Below, one piece after another: positions 35,296-44,375 of a DNA stretch of 64,000 nucleotides (positions within the stretch are counted from its first letter, which is position 1; every line of letters starts with the position of its first letter). The stretch is from Topomyia yanbarensis (Eukaryota > Arthropoda > Insecta > Diptera > Culicidae). The stretch lies in the NCBI RefSeq assembly GCF_030247195.1, contig NC_080671.1, forward strand, positions 198,968,125-199,032,124, given 5' to 3'. Position numbers and translations under genes: made by a program. The notes below the pieces were generated by a model. It did not search any database and had not been told where the DNA came from. It saw only the letters and a program-made list of their open reading frames with translations.

Positions 35296-37470
35296 ATGCT
35301 TTGTGTCTTGGTGATTTCTTCCAATATAGCGCAAGTTATGATGGCGTTGGAGAAATTCAACCAAGCGTGTGTGTTCATGCGCGTCGATCATTTACATTTC
35401 GATGAGCTGGATTTTGAGTTGCTATCTCGAAGCATTTTTATCTCTCCTGATTCGGATCTTTCGGGTGTCCAGCGGCAGCGGCGTCTTCGGGGAATTTTGT
35501 CGCATGAGCGGTCGTTTCGGAGGGAATTAGTTCGCAATTTCCGGGGTGACGTGGGTGAAGAAAAGGAGATCTGCCTTGGTAAATTACTAACAATCAAGGA
35601 AGATCTCCAGTACCGGTGCCCAAACAAGGAGATTTACCGAACACGGTTGCTTCATTTGGGGTCTAGGCTCCAGGTTATCCGAAATTATGCGGCAGGGGAG
35701 GTCAACCAGGAAATTTCGGGGTTGCTGGAGGAAGTTCTAGCAGTTTATGCCAGTCATTTCAGTGACGAACAGGCAGCACTTCCTCCCGACAACCAAGAAG
35801 GGGAGGATGGAGAAATTTTGGGAGATTTGCTGAGTACAGACGTACCTGCAATTCCACGGGGATCCAATCCTTCCGATAACCAAGGATCTCTTTCTAAACA
35901 GCTCGTAGGGGACGACCTGTTGCGTGTCTTGTGCGAGATGAGGGACGAGATTCGACAATTGCGACAGCAATCCGACGATAATAGAGCCCTAGCGTCTCAG
36001 GGGTCTGATGCTTTTTCAAAAGCTACTGAAACGCTAATGGGTGGGATTGCTTCACTGACAACTATTTCGTCAGTTTTAAGAAAGACGGTTCAAGAAGTTG
36101 TCTCACTTCGTGAATCCGTCAGTGAACTTCGGGCACTAGTACATCAGAAGGAAAGTGCTCCCGAGATGGATCCGCAGACCGATCTGCAAGATTTGCGTTT
36201 GATGGACGTACCCGATTCATTTGATGAACCAGAAATTCCTCGCCCAACACTGGCGCCCAGTCCCGATCAATTTGTGTTGAAGCGAGGATTCTCGGGTCAA
36301 CAAAATATATGTCCATCACTTCCAATCGAGAAACCGAAACAGAATACCGAATTCACAGCCCCGTACCAAACTCAGAACCAGCCTCACGTTCCTGAATGGA
36401 CCGAACAGCGGACGGGACCATCCTATCCGAACTTTTCAATATCCACCAACGCGGGAAACGGATCGATGGCAGCCCCAAGGAATTACTCGCGTAACCCGCA
36501 ACGCGTCGCTGACTGGAAAATTCGGAAGTATGCTGGAACTGATGAAGGAACGGGACTAAATGAATTCTTGGACACCGTAGCGAGTTACGCTGCGTGTGAG
36601 CAAATGTGCGAAGACGAACTTTTCAATTCTGCGATGCATTTGTTCACTGGCACTGCTTTGACCTGGTATCAGGCTATGCGTGCGCAAAACCGGTTGTTTA
36701 ACTGGAACCATCTTGTTTGCGAGCTCAAGGTAAATTTTGTTCATCCTGAACTTGATGCTACGCTCAAAATGAAGGCTCTCCAGCGCCGGCAGATGCGTAA
36801 CGAATCTTTCCAGGAATATTTCCTGGAAATGGAGAAAATATTTCGTGCTATGACGGTTCCAATGGCACCGAGCGAAAAACTCGACGTGCTCAAGCGGAAC
36901 CTGAAAGCCGACTATAAACAAATGCTTATCCTCAGGCCAGTGAACACGCTCTCAGAATTGATGAGTCTTGGTAAATCGATCGACGCCTCCAAGACGCCGA
37001 TTTATCAGAAAGTTTTCGGTTCTTCTCGGGAAGTTGCTGCTTATTCTGATAATCCACCACAAAACAAACAAAAACAAAACAATCAAAACCAAAAGAGAGG
37101 TGGACAGAATAACGGCAACGCAAAATCCAAAACGTTTTGGAACAAGAATGCCCAACCGGCAGTTCTTGGTTCAAGCAAGCCTCCTGAAAACCAGAAAAAG
37201 AAACAGCAAGGGAATCAGGATGGAAAGAATCTCGAAGGAAACAATCAAAAACCCATAGAACCACCGCAGAAACCTATAATGTGTCTGGAGTATTTGGTGG
37301 AAAAGCATCGTCCTCCCGTACTCGGCGTCTGCTACAATTGTGGAGACAAAGGACACGAACATGAGGGATGTCGGAAACCAAAGCGGGTCTTCTGCATCGT
37401 GTGTGCGTTTAAAGGTTTTGATGTTTCTCGTTGCCCTTACTGCCTAAAAAACGGGATCAGAACCAACTGA
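35296..37470 (+). CDS. gag: Gypsy Gag polyprotein
   Basis: This 724-aa structural protein forms the retrotransposon particle. The N-terminal 200 residues are mixed and charged. A possible coiled coil lies around residues 200-290, followed by a proline-rich linker. The capsid-like retrotransposon Gag region lies at about 400-560 (D-W-K-I-R-K-Y-A-G onward, with A-L-T-W-Y and an E-Y-F-L-E-M-E-like segment). A Gln/Asn/Lys-rich basic tract follows at about 580-660. A C-x2-C-x4-H-x4-C zinc knuckle (CYNCGDKGHEHEGC) lies at about 676-689, with further Cys pairs. The ATG at 35296 gives the longest frame, but 35338 (ATG ATG) is an alternative start. The last codons contain a -1 slippery site leading into Pol. 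Confidence 0.9.
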   Translation: MLCVLVISSNIAQVMMALEKFNQACVFMRVDHLHFDELDFELLSRSIFISPDSDLSGVQRQRRLRGILSHERSFRRELVRNFRGDVGEEKEICLGKLLTIKEDLQYRCPNKEIYRTRLLHLGSRLQVIRNYAAGEVNQEISGLLEEVLAVYASHFSDEQAALPPDNQEGEDGEILGDLLSTDVPAIPRGSNPSDNQGSLSKQLVGDDLLRVLCEMRDEIRQLRQQSDDNRALASQGSDAFSKATETLMGGIASLTTISSVLRKTVQEVVSLRESVSELRALVHQKESAPEMDPQTDLQDLRLMDVPDSFDEPEIPRPTLAPSPDQFVLKRGFSGQQNICPSLPIEKPKQNTEFTAPYQTQNQPHVPEWTEQRTGPSYPNFSISTNAGNGSMAAPRNYSRNPQRVADWKIRKYAGTDEGTGLNEFLDTVASYAACEQMCEDELFNSAMHLFTGTALTWYQAMRAQNRLFNWNHLVCELKVNFVHPELDATLKMKALQRRQMRNESFQEYFLEMEKIFRAMTVPMAPSEKLDVLKRNLKADYKQMLILRPVNTLSELMSLGKSIDASKTPIYQKVFGSSREVAAYSDNPPQNKQKQNNQNQKRGGQNNGNAKSKTFWNKNAQPAVLGSSKPPENQKKKQQGNQDGKNLEGNNQKPIEPPQKPIMCLEYLVEKHRPPVLGVCYNCGDKGHEHEGCRKPKRVFCIVCAFKGFDVSRCPYCLKNGIRTN

Positions 37471-40400
37471 AGTCGCAGTTGGCAGTAAAGCAGCGCTCCA
37501 AAGAACAACTAACAATCCATCCCCAGATTTACGACAGTTTTCGACCGGCTCGTGATGAGGACTATGATAATTCGTTGTCTGTCGAAACCATCGTCCTTGA
37601 CGACCCGTTCGATAACCGTCCGTTTGCAATTGTCGCAGTGTACGGCAAATCCTTCAAAGCCTTGCTCGACAGTGGTAGTAACGCCACAATTATGAATAAA
37701 AAGCTATACCAAAAGTTTTCGAAAAGTCCCTTGAAAAGTTTGGAACGACCATTCGAACTACGTTCTGCAAATGGTCAATCCTTACCAATCATTGGACAAG
37801 CGTATCTCCCGTATACTTTTCAAAATTTGACAAAGGTCCTATGCACTCTTGTAGTAGAGCATCTGACCGTCAATTCCATTCTAGGTATGGACTTTTGGCG
37901 CGCCTTTGGGATTTCTCCTGAGATACAAAACTGTGCTCTGTTGAACCCAGGTCAGGAATCAGAAGACGATGAAGAAGATGAAGTACCGCGTGAGTCGATA
38001 CTCACTTCGGAACAGTTAGCGCGCGTAGAAGAAGTAAAGAAGTGTTTCCAGGCAGTAGAGCCCGGAAAGCTAAGCCCAACCTCATTCACAGAGCACAGGA
38101 TTGTCATCAAAGATGAATTCCAAGGTGCGGCACCCGTTTGCCGATATCCTTATCACATGAGCCCAAAGAAACTGTCTAAGGTCTGGGAAGAAGTTGACCG
38201 ATGGCGGTCTATGGGAATCATCGAGGAGTCTGATTCGGATTGGTCGCTTAATATTGTGGCGGTCACGAAACCAGACGACTCAATTCGCCTTTGTCTTGAC
38301 GCTAGGCCTCTCAATGAGCGTACTGTACGAGATGCATACCCTCTGCCCCACCCTGGGCGAATATTGGGCGGCTTACCCAAGGCGAAGTACCTGTCTACCA
38401 TAGACTTGAAGGAGGCCTTTCTCCAGGTACCCCTGGCTAAGGATAGTCGCAAATATACCGCTTTCAGTGTTCCCGGCAGGGGTATGTTCCAATTTACCCG
38501 TCTACCATTTGGTCTCGTCAACAGCCCCGCTACTCTGGCGCGACTGATGGACCAGGTTCTAGGACGAGGTAAATGGGAACCTTACGTTTTCGTCTACCTA
38601 GATGACATCATCGTGTTAAGCGAAACGTTCGAGCATCACATACAGTTGCTCAAAGCAGTGGCCGATTGTCTAGCAAGAGCCAATCTAACCATCAATTTGG
38701 AAAAATCCCGTTTTGGAGTCCCCGAACTAAAGTTTCTTGGTTATTTGTTGAATCGGGACGGACTCAAGGTCAATCCTGACAAAATTCAGCCGATTCTCGA
38801 CTACGAGAGACCGGTTACCGTGACGAAACTTCGTCGTTTCCTCGGGATGTGCGGTTATTACCGCCGTTTCATTGATCGGTTCAGTGAGGTCACTGCTCCC
38901 TTGACCGATCTGCTCAAAACGAAAACCAAGAGCTTAGTTTGGAACTCCGAGGCAGAACTCGCGTTCCTTAAAATTAAGGAACTTCTAGTCACTCCTCCAG
39001 TTTTAGTCCCACCAGACTTCTCCAAAGAGTTTATCCTTCAGACAGACGCTAGTGACGTAGCAGTCGCTGCTGTTCTGGTGCAGGAGTATCCCGAGGGTGA
39101 GAAAGTAGTTGCTTACTTTTCGCACAAACTGACCACTCCCCAAAGGAACTATCATGCAACTGAGAAGGAAGGTCTGGCGGTGATAATGGCGGTTGAACAC
39201 TTCCGAGGTTACTTGGAAGGTTATCATTTTCGACTGGTCACTGATTCGTCAGCGATTACATGGATACTGAAGACTAAATGGAAAACCAGTTCACGTTTGA
39301 GTCGTTGGAGTTTAGAATTACAACTCTACGACATGTCTATTGAGCACCGGAAAGGCAAGGACAATGTCGTTCCTGATGCGTTATCCCGGGCCGTAGCAGC
39401 CGTTTCAGCTTTGTCCACCTCAGACTGGTACTGTTCCATGAAGTCAAAAGTTATCCAAAATCCTGACGACTATGCCGACTTCAAAGTAGAAAATGATCAA
39501 CCTTTTAAGTATGTCAACTCGAAAGTTGTTCCGTGCGACTCGCGGTTCAGTTGGAAACTCGTCCCAGCACCCGAGTTCCGTCAAGATTTGATCCAACGTA
39601 CCCACGAAAATTTGCTTCACGTGGGATACGATAAAACGATCCACGAAGTGCAGTTGCGATATTACTGGCCTCGAATGGGATCGGAAGTACGAAAGTTTAT
39701 TCGAGAATGTGGGACGTGTAAGGAAATCAAAGCTCCTTTCGTCCCAGTCCAGCCCGAAATGGGTCAGTCGCGTGCGACTAATGCACCATGGCGAATGGTT
39801 TCTGTGGACTTCATCGGTCCTCTTCCAAAAAGCAAACGTGGCAATCAACACTTGCTTGTAGTCCTCGACGTCTTCAGCAAGTACGTCATGTTAACCCCCG
39901 TTCGCAAAATCGCTAGTACGTCACTCTGTACGATACTGCGCGAACAGTGGTTCAATCGCCATGGCAGCCCGGAAATTCTGCTAAGCGACATTGCCTCCAC
40001 TTTCACCTCGAAGGAGTTCAGTCAATTCATAAAAGAAACCAACGTCAAACATTGGCTGAACTCCCGCTATCATTCGCAGGCTAACCCAGTGGAGCGAACA
40101 AATCGCTCGATAAACACCGCAATCCGGGCATATGCTCGAACCGAGCAGCGCAACTGGGATGTCCACATCACCGATGTGGAGCGCATCCTAAATACTACCG
40201 TTCACTCCTCCACTGGGTTTAGTCCTCATTTCATTATACACGGGTGTGAAATGGCATCTGCCGATGACTTCAGTAGGATTTCCGGTGAGGGTGACCTAGA
40301 AACAAGACACCAACAGATGGACAAAATCCGGGAGATTGTGGTCAAAAATTTGGCAAAGGCAAGCGAGGGCATTCGACATCAGTACAACTTGCGTCATCGA

Positions 40401-40610
40401 AAGTTCTCCAAACCTTTTGAAACGGGACAAATGGTGTACCGTCGAAACATGAAGTTGTCGAATGCACTCGAGTCTTACAATGCTAAACTTGGACCACAAT
40501 ACTTACCGGCAAAAATTATCACCAAAAGGGGTGTATCCTCCTACGAGCTGGAGGATTTAGCAGGTAAAAACCTCGGAGTTTGGCCAGCAAATCTCCTTAA
40601 ACCAGCATAA
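37422..40610 (+). CDS. pol: Gypsy Pol polyprotein (protease, RT, RNase H, integrase)
   Basis: Pol is open from 37422 in the -1 frame relative to Gag and overlaps Gag's last 49 bases, with no ATG needed. Domains in order: retropepsin-like protease with LLDSGSN (about 37657); reverse transcriptase with LPFGLVNSPA and the catalytic YLDD (about 38598); RNase H starting LQTDASDVAVAAVL; an H-H-C-C zinc module in integrase (HENLLHVGYDKTIH ... CGTC); and the integrase core with D in SVDFIGP, D in LSDIAS and E in NPVERTN, which gives the D,D,E triad. It replicates the element via a cDNA made in the particle and inserts it into chromosomes. There are no stops or frameshifts, and all catalytic residues I can check are present. 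Confidence 0.92.
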   Translation, partial: CFSLPLLPKKRDQNQLKSQLAVKQRSKEQLTIHPQIYDSFRPARDEDYDNSLSVETIVLDDPFDNRPFAIVAVYGKSFKALLDSGSNATIMNKKLYQKFSKSPLKSLERPFELRSANGQSLPIIGQAYLPYTFQNLTKVLCTLVVEHLTVNSILGMDFWRAFGISPEIQNCALLNPGQESEDDEEDEVPRESILTSEQLARVEEVKKCFQAVEPGKLSPTSFTEHRIVIKDEFQGAAPVCRYPYHMSPKKLSKVWEEVDRWRSMGIIEESDSDWSLNIVAVTKPDDSIRLCLDARPLNERTVRDAYPLPHPGRILGGLPKAKYLSTIDLKEAFLQVPLAKDSRKYTAFSVPGRGMFQFTRLPFGLVNSPATLARLMDQVLGRGKWEPYVFVYLDDIIVLSETFEHHIQLLKAVADCLARANLTINLEKSRFGVPELKFLGYLLNRDGLKVNPDKIQPILDYERPVTVTKLRRFLGMCGYYRRFIDRFSEVTAPLTDLLKTKTKSLVWNSEAELAFLKIKELLVTPPVLVPPDFSKEFILQTDASDVAVAAVLVQEYPEGEKVVAYFSHKLTTPQRNYHATEKEGLAVIMAVEHFRGYLEGYHFRLVTDSSAITWILKTKWKTSSRLSRWSLELQLYDMSIEHRKGKDNVVPDALSRAVAAVSALSTSDWYCSMKSKVIQNPDDYADFKVENDQPFKYVNSKVVPCDSRFSWKLVPAPEFRQDLIQRTHENLLHVGYDKTIHEVQLRYYWPRMGSEVRKFIRECGTCKEIKAPFVPVQPEMGQSRATNAPWRMVSVDFIGPLPKSKRGNQHLLVVLDVFSKYVMLTPVRKIASTSLCTILREQWFNRHGSPEILLSDIASTFTSKEFSQFIKETNVKHWLNSRYHSQANPVERTNRSINTAIRAYARTEQRNWDVHITDVERILNTTVHSSTGFSPHFIIHGCEMASADDFSRISGEGDLETRHQQMDKIREIVVKNLAKASEGIRHQYNLRHRKFSKPFETGQMVYRRNMKLSNALESYNAKLGPQYLPAKIITKRGVSSYELEDLAGKNLGVWPANLLKPA
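37446..37452 (+). promoter_or_regulatory. -1 ribosomal frameshift heptamer A AAA AAC
   Basis: In the Gag frame the codons are CTA AAA AAC, so the heptamer A-AAA-AAC sits in register for a canonical X-XXY-YYZ slip. Gag stops 16 bases later (TGA 37468-37470), while the -1 frame is Pol. A downstream pseudoknot was not identified by eye. Confidence 0.75.
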
Positions 40611-42470
40611 AAACTTTTCCGTGCCGTCTGTGGACTGACAATATGCTTTTATATGGATTACTCACTTGGGAGTTTTCCGAAAGCAGCCGTCAGTTCCCGA
40701 CGGTAACAACACGGACTTTAGTCCAAATAAAAAAAAAAACAAACATTTCTCCGTCTTCTCTATTTTTATTGTGGAAGACCAACTCTGCCGCGGGAAGCTT
40801 CTTCATTAGCTTCATGCACTTATTTTGAGCCACACTCGCGCAGTGTGGTAAACAAACACTCGCTCGAAATATATGCTCCGGCCCCGGTGACGACTACGGT
40901 AGGGTGGAATAGTCCACTAAAAAAAACCACTAATCTTATACCGAGCCGTTCTCCCGGGCACCGGACGCATCTAAACACACTACCTGCCGGGTTCGGCAAA
41001 CAGAAACAAAGTTCTTTAGCGCCCCACTCACGCAGTGAGGTAATCAAATTATCTCATTTAATGTATGGTCGGGGACCCGTCTTGGCCACGGAAGGATAGA
41101 ATTATCCACTTCAATAAACACAAATGTTACACCGTGGTCCCCGAACGCATCTAAATACACTTTCTGCCGTGTTCGGCAACATGAAAATTTTTCCAAAATC
41201 CCTCTTCGTGGGAAACACTCGCACCTACGGGTGCACTAAATCCTGTTATTTTCCCTTGTTTGAGACACAAAAAAAGCTTATTCACTTATCCCTTCTTCGA
41301 TAGGGACACAAATAAATACACGCGTCTAATTCCCGACCGCAATAAATACCGAAGACTCGCGGAAACGGTATAAAATCGCGAATGAAAACAATTTGCTACC
41401 GTACCGCCGATTTCGCGTATTGTTTTGTTTTGATGATGATACCATCATCAATTTTGACAGTTTCCCCGATGTTCGTATCAATGCTCTGCATCATGCAGGT
41501 GTAGCCCGATTTGGATCAGAGTGGTGTAAGTGGAAGAGCGAATGGGGTAAAACGATACCGTGTCTTCGATTTCGGTTCGATAGATACAATTTTATTTCGC
41601 ATAATTTTGAGTTTGTGGTTAAACCTGGGATGGTTCGTTTGATTCCAGCGGGAATCATTTCGAGATTTTTAAATTATGCGAAAGACATTCTTTGGTCCCT
41701 CTCAAACGTTTCTTTTCCAATGTACGAAGCGTTTTGAGGCGAAAAGGGACGAATATACAAACTTTTGTCCGGAATGTCTGTGAGTGGGAGAAATGACGTG
41801 TTAAGCGGTATTGTATGAGTGAATGTATGAGTGTGGAATCGAACAGAGTGAATGAGTGCATGTGTGAATGATAAGATAACATTGTTTTGGGGTTAATTCG
41901 AAGTGCTTATCGGAATGTGAATGATCGAGTAGGCCAGTGATTGAGGATGAATGAATGGGATAATTGTATGAATGTATTTGGATAGAAACCCCAGCACAAG
42001 GTTGTAGTACTGGTACCGTTAGGACACGAAAGACATTTTTGGACAGTCGATGAAAAAGAACAATATAATGCCGACAACCGTTCCCCTGCAAGTTGAAACA
42101 TTGAAAATTGTCAATGCCACTTGCAGAATTTTAGGAATATCGAGTTGTTACCGATCTTGTTTTCGGATTGGATTTAGGGTTCAACCCATAGCCGAGTAAT
42201 GGCGATGGCTGATAGCCTCTCGCTTCGCGTATGCTGTCAGTATTATCAGACCAAACACAGGCAAACTTTTCACCAATGAGGACCGCCGGTCGATTAGTTT
42301 TTTTGACATGAATTATTGATAAATTGCGGAAGAAATGATTAGGTGTAGTTAGTTTTTCTTTGTTTATTTATTTATTTATTCATTTCGTTCATTATTATTG
42401 TATCGGTGTTAGGTGTTAGGTTAGAAAAAAAAATTGTTGCCAATTTTTTTCCACCCGGTGTGGGCGAGAT
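40611..42470 (+). other. Gypsy 3' non-coding region with a 192-bp imperfect tandem repeat
   Basis: No envelope gene. Two related units of about 190 bp start near 40834 and 41026, sharing CACTC(G/A)CGCAGTG(T/A)GGTAA, G(G/A)ACGCATCTAAA(C/T)ACACT and GCCG(G/T)GTTCGGCAA. A 114-codon open stretch at 41393-41737 lacks an ATG at its start and any recognised domain. The bases just before the 3' LTR (GTGTGGGCGAGAT) are a weak polypurine-tract candidate. Confidence 0.6.
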
Positions 42471-43613
42471 TGTAACCCGTCAGGGTAACAATTTAGCACT
42501 GGGTGGAAATATACCCTTTTTTTGCGTATACACTCCGTAGAGTGTATTGTTTACGTTAAAGTTATGCTCACCGCTGTTCGATACCGTTCACATTTAGTTT
42601 GTAAATTTTTATATAGTTTCGCGTTTGTGAACGGTTTTGTGTAATCAGATAGGTGTAGAAAATTTTGTTTTATGTTTGTGAATTAGTAGCATAGGGTTTA
42701 GCTAGGCCACCGCTCTCCTCTTGCTGCAATAAGTGTGCTGGATATGCTGCACATAGCGATGACAGCTATGCGGCGGTACTGTTTTTTGGTGCTGGTTTTG
42801 GTGTTTGTTTTGGGTGAGTGGAAAAGGCGGCCATCGTGAAAAAAGGTTAGATAGTGACGGACCACAGCCACGAACAGACGTTCGAAAAACCGTATTTCTT
42901 TTTTCGGGACAGTTTCCCGCCACCGTGATAAAAGTGCAGTGCGCGCGTGCGACGGCAAATTAAAGCCGTCAGTGTATCGGTTTGTGGTCCGGGCATTCGG
43001 AAAAGTCCTGGTGTGCGGTCGCCGAAACAGGAAGCTAAATACCAAGGAGCCACTCGCTTCCTCGGCTAACCAAAAAGGACCCAGGTAACACCAGTGCCGT
43101 TCTCACTGTGGAGGATTAGCCGAACGAGCCTAGCTCTCCTCCACAGTTAATCGTAAAGGAGAACGAAGCAGGGCGGACAAAGGTTCCCCCTGAGGTAGGT
43201 TACTGCGGAACCTACCTGGGCCATTCACGGGGAGTGAGTGGACCCGGCGATTATTCGCCCCGTCGCTAGGGAGGTTCCAACAAAAGAGCCTTGCTCACCT
43301 CCCTGGCTAATTGCAAAGGACCGCTGCCGGAGCAGCCAACGATACCAGCAGGAGAACTCGGCCGTTGGAGTCCCGGCCGGTCGGGAAAAACCGTCGCCTT
43401 CCCGCCGTCATCAGCAGCAGACCGTAAGGAACGACCAGCAGAGGAGAGTTTCGGGAGAATAAACGGTAAAGTTAGAATTTATTTGTTTTTTTTCTCTTTT
43501 TGTTTGTTATTGTACGAAAATCCGAAATTCCGGTAGGAGCACCTAGGCCGCCCTGAAAAGAAGGGTACGCCGGGCAAACAAGAACCCGAGTAGTGGGCAA
43601 ACCCCTACTTACA
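42471..43613 (+). repeat. 3' LTR of the Gypsy element
   Basis: Same length as the 5' LTR, offset by 8,731 bp, and no difference was found when reading the two side by side. It is followed by the ATGT target duplication (43614-43617) and then by the second half of the LINE ORF1. Confidence 0.93.
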
Positions 43614-44375
43614 ATGTTCGCCTCTTTGTGCCGCGGGTCATGAACTGTACTAATTGCAAACAATTGGGACACACAGCCTCCCATTGTAGCAATAAAGCCC
43701 GCTGTGGGAAATGCGGTGGGAATCATGCGGATGATTCCTGTGGTAGAGATGTCGAAAAGTGTTTCTACTGTGGGGGAAACCCACATGATCTCCCTTCATG
43801 TCCCGCGTACAAACAGCGCGAGGAAAATCTTAAGCGTTCCCTTCAGGGACGTTCTAAGCGATCTTTTGCAGAAATGCTTAAGATAGCTACGCCACCTGTC
43901 TCTACGAACATCTTTACCAACTTGTCTACTGACGAAGGCGACTGTGATGAACCCCAGGAGGGAACATCTTCTGCTGTGCCTAGAAGTAGTAGAAAAAGGA
44001 AGAACATTTCCTCTTCCAAGCTTCGTCGTAAAGGCCAGAAGGTGTCTCTTCATGGTCCCCCTAAAATAACTACTCAAGGAAGTACTGGTGCAAAACCGAA
44101 GCAAGTCGCTCCCGGTCTCAGTAACCTGAGCTCAGAAAAGGAGTTCTCAGCACTTCCAGGAACATCAAAAATCCCAAGTGTTCCCATATCTCAGCCAGAG
44201 AAAGAAAACAGTGCTGGCTTAATAAATTTCTCTGACATTGTGGACCGTATTCTTACAGCGTTGAACATTTCTGACCCCCTTAAAAGTATCTTGATAAGCT
44301 TTCTCCCCGCAGTAAAAACATTCTTGATGTAGTTCACTGCGAAATGGCCCCTCCTTTCAGCGATTGTATCCTTCG

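Larger units (their letters stand above)
33740..43613 (+). mobile_element. Complete Ty3/Gypsy LTR retrotransposon
   Basis: The 9,874-bp element has two 1,143-bp LTRs (33740-34882, 42471-43613) that appear identical and begin TGTAACCC and end TTACA. It is flanked by ATGT at 33736-33739 and 43614-43617. The order is LTR, primer site, gag, pol (protease, reverse transcriptase, RNase H, integrase), 1.9 kb non-coding, LTR. This Pol order with integrase last defines Ty3/Gypsy. There is no envelope gene. Intact ORFs and LTR identity indicate a recent insertion that may still be competent. Confidence 0.93.
33186..44332 (+). pseudogene. LINE ORF1 nucleic-acid-binding protein, split by Gypsy insertion
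   Basis: ORF1 runs 33186-33739 and resumes at 43618-44332. Skipping the Gypsy element and one ATGT copy keeps the frame and gives 422 codons. The first part is the basic, Gag-like N-terminal domain typical of mosquito I/Jockey-group ORF1 proteins. The second part has clustered zinc knuckles: C-x2-C-x4-H-x4-C starting near 43642, then a second (C-x2-C-x4-H-x4-C in CGKCGGNHADDSC) and a third with CFYCGG. These bind element RNA in the RNP. Apart from the insertion it has no stop. As it stands, translation runs into the LTR and ends at 33809. Confidence 0.85.

Noticed and set aside
41393..41737. Possible envelope-like protein in the Gypsy element
   Set aside because: No ATG at the start of the open stretch, no signal peptide, membrane anchor or cleavage site, and only 114 codons.
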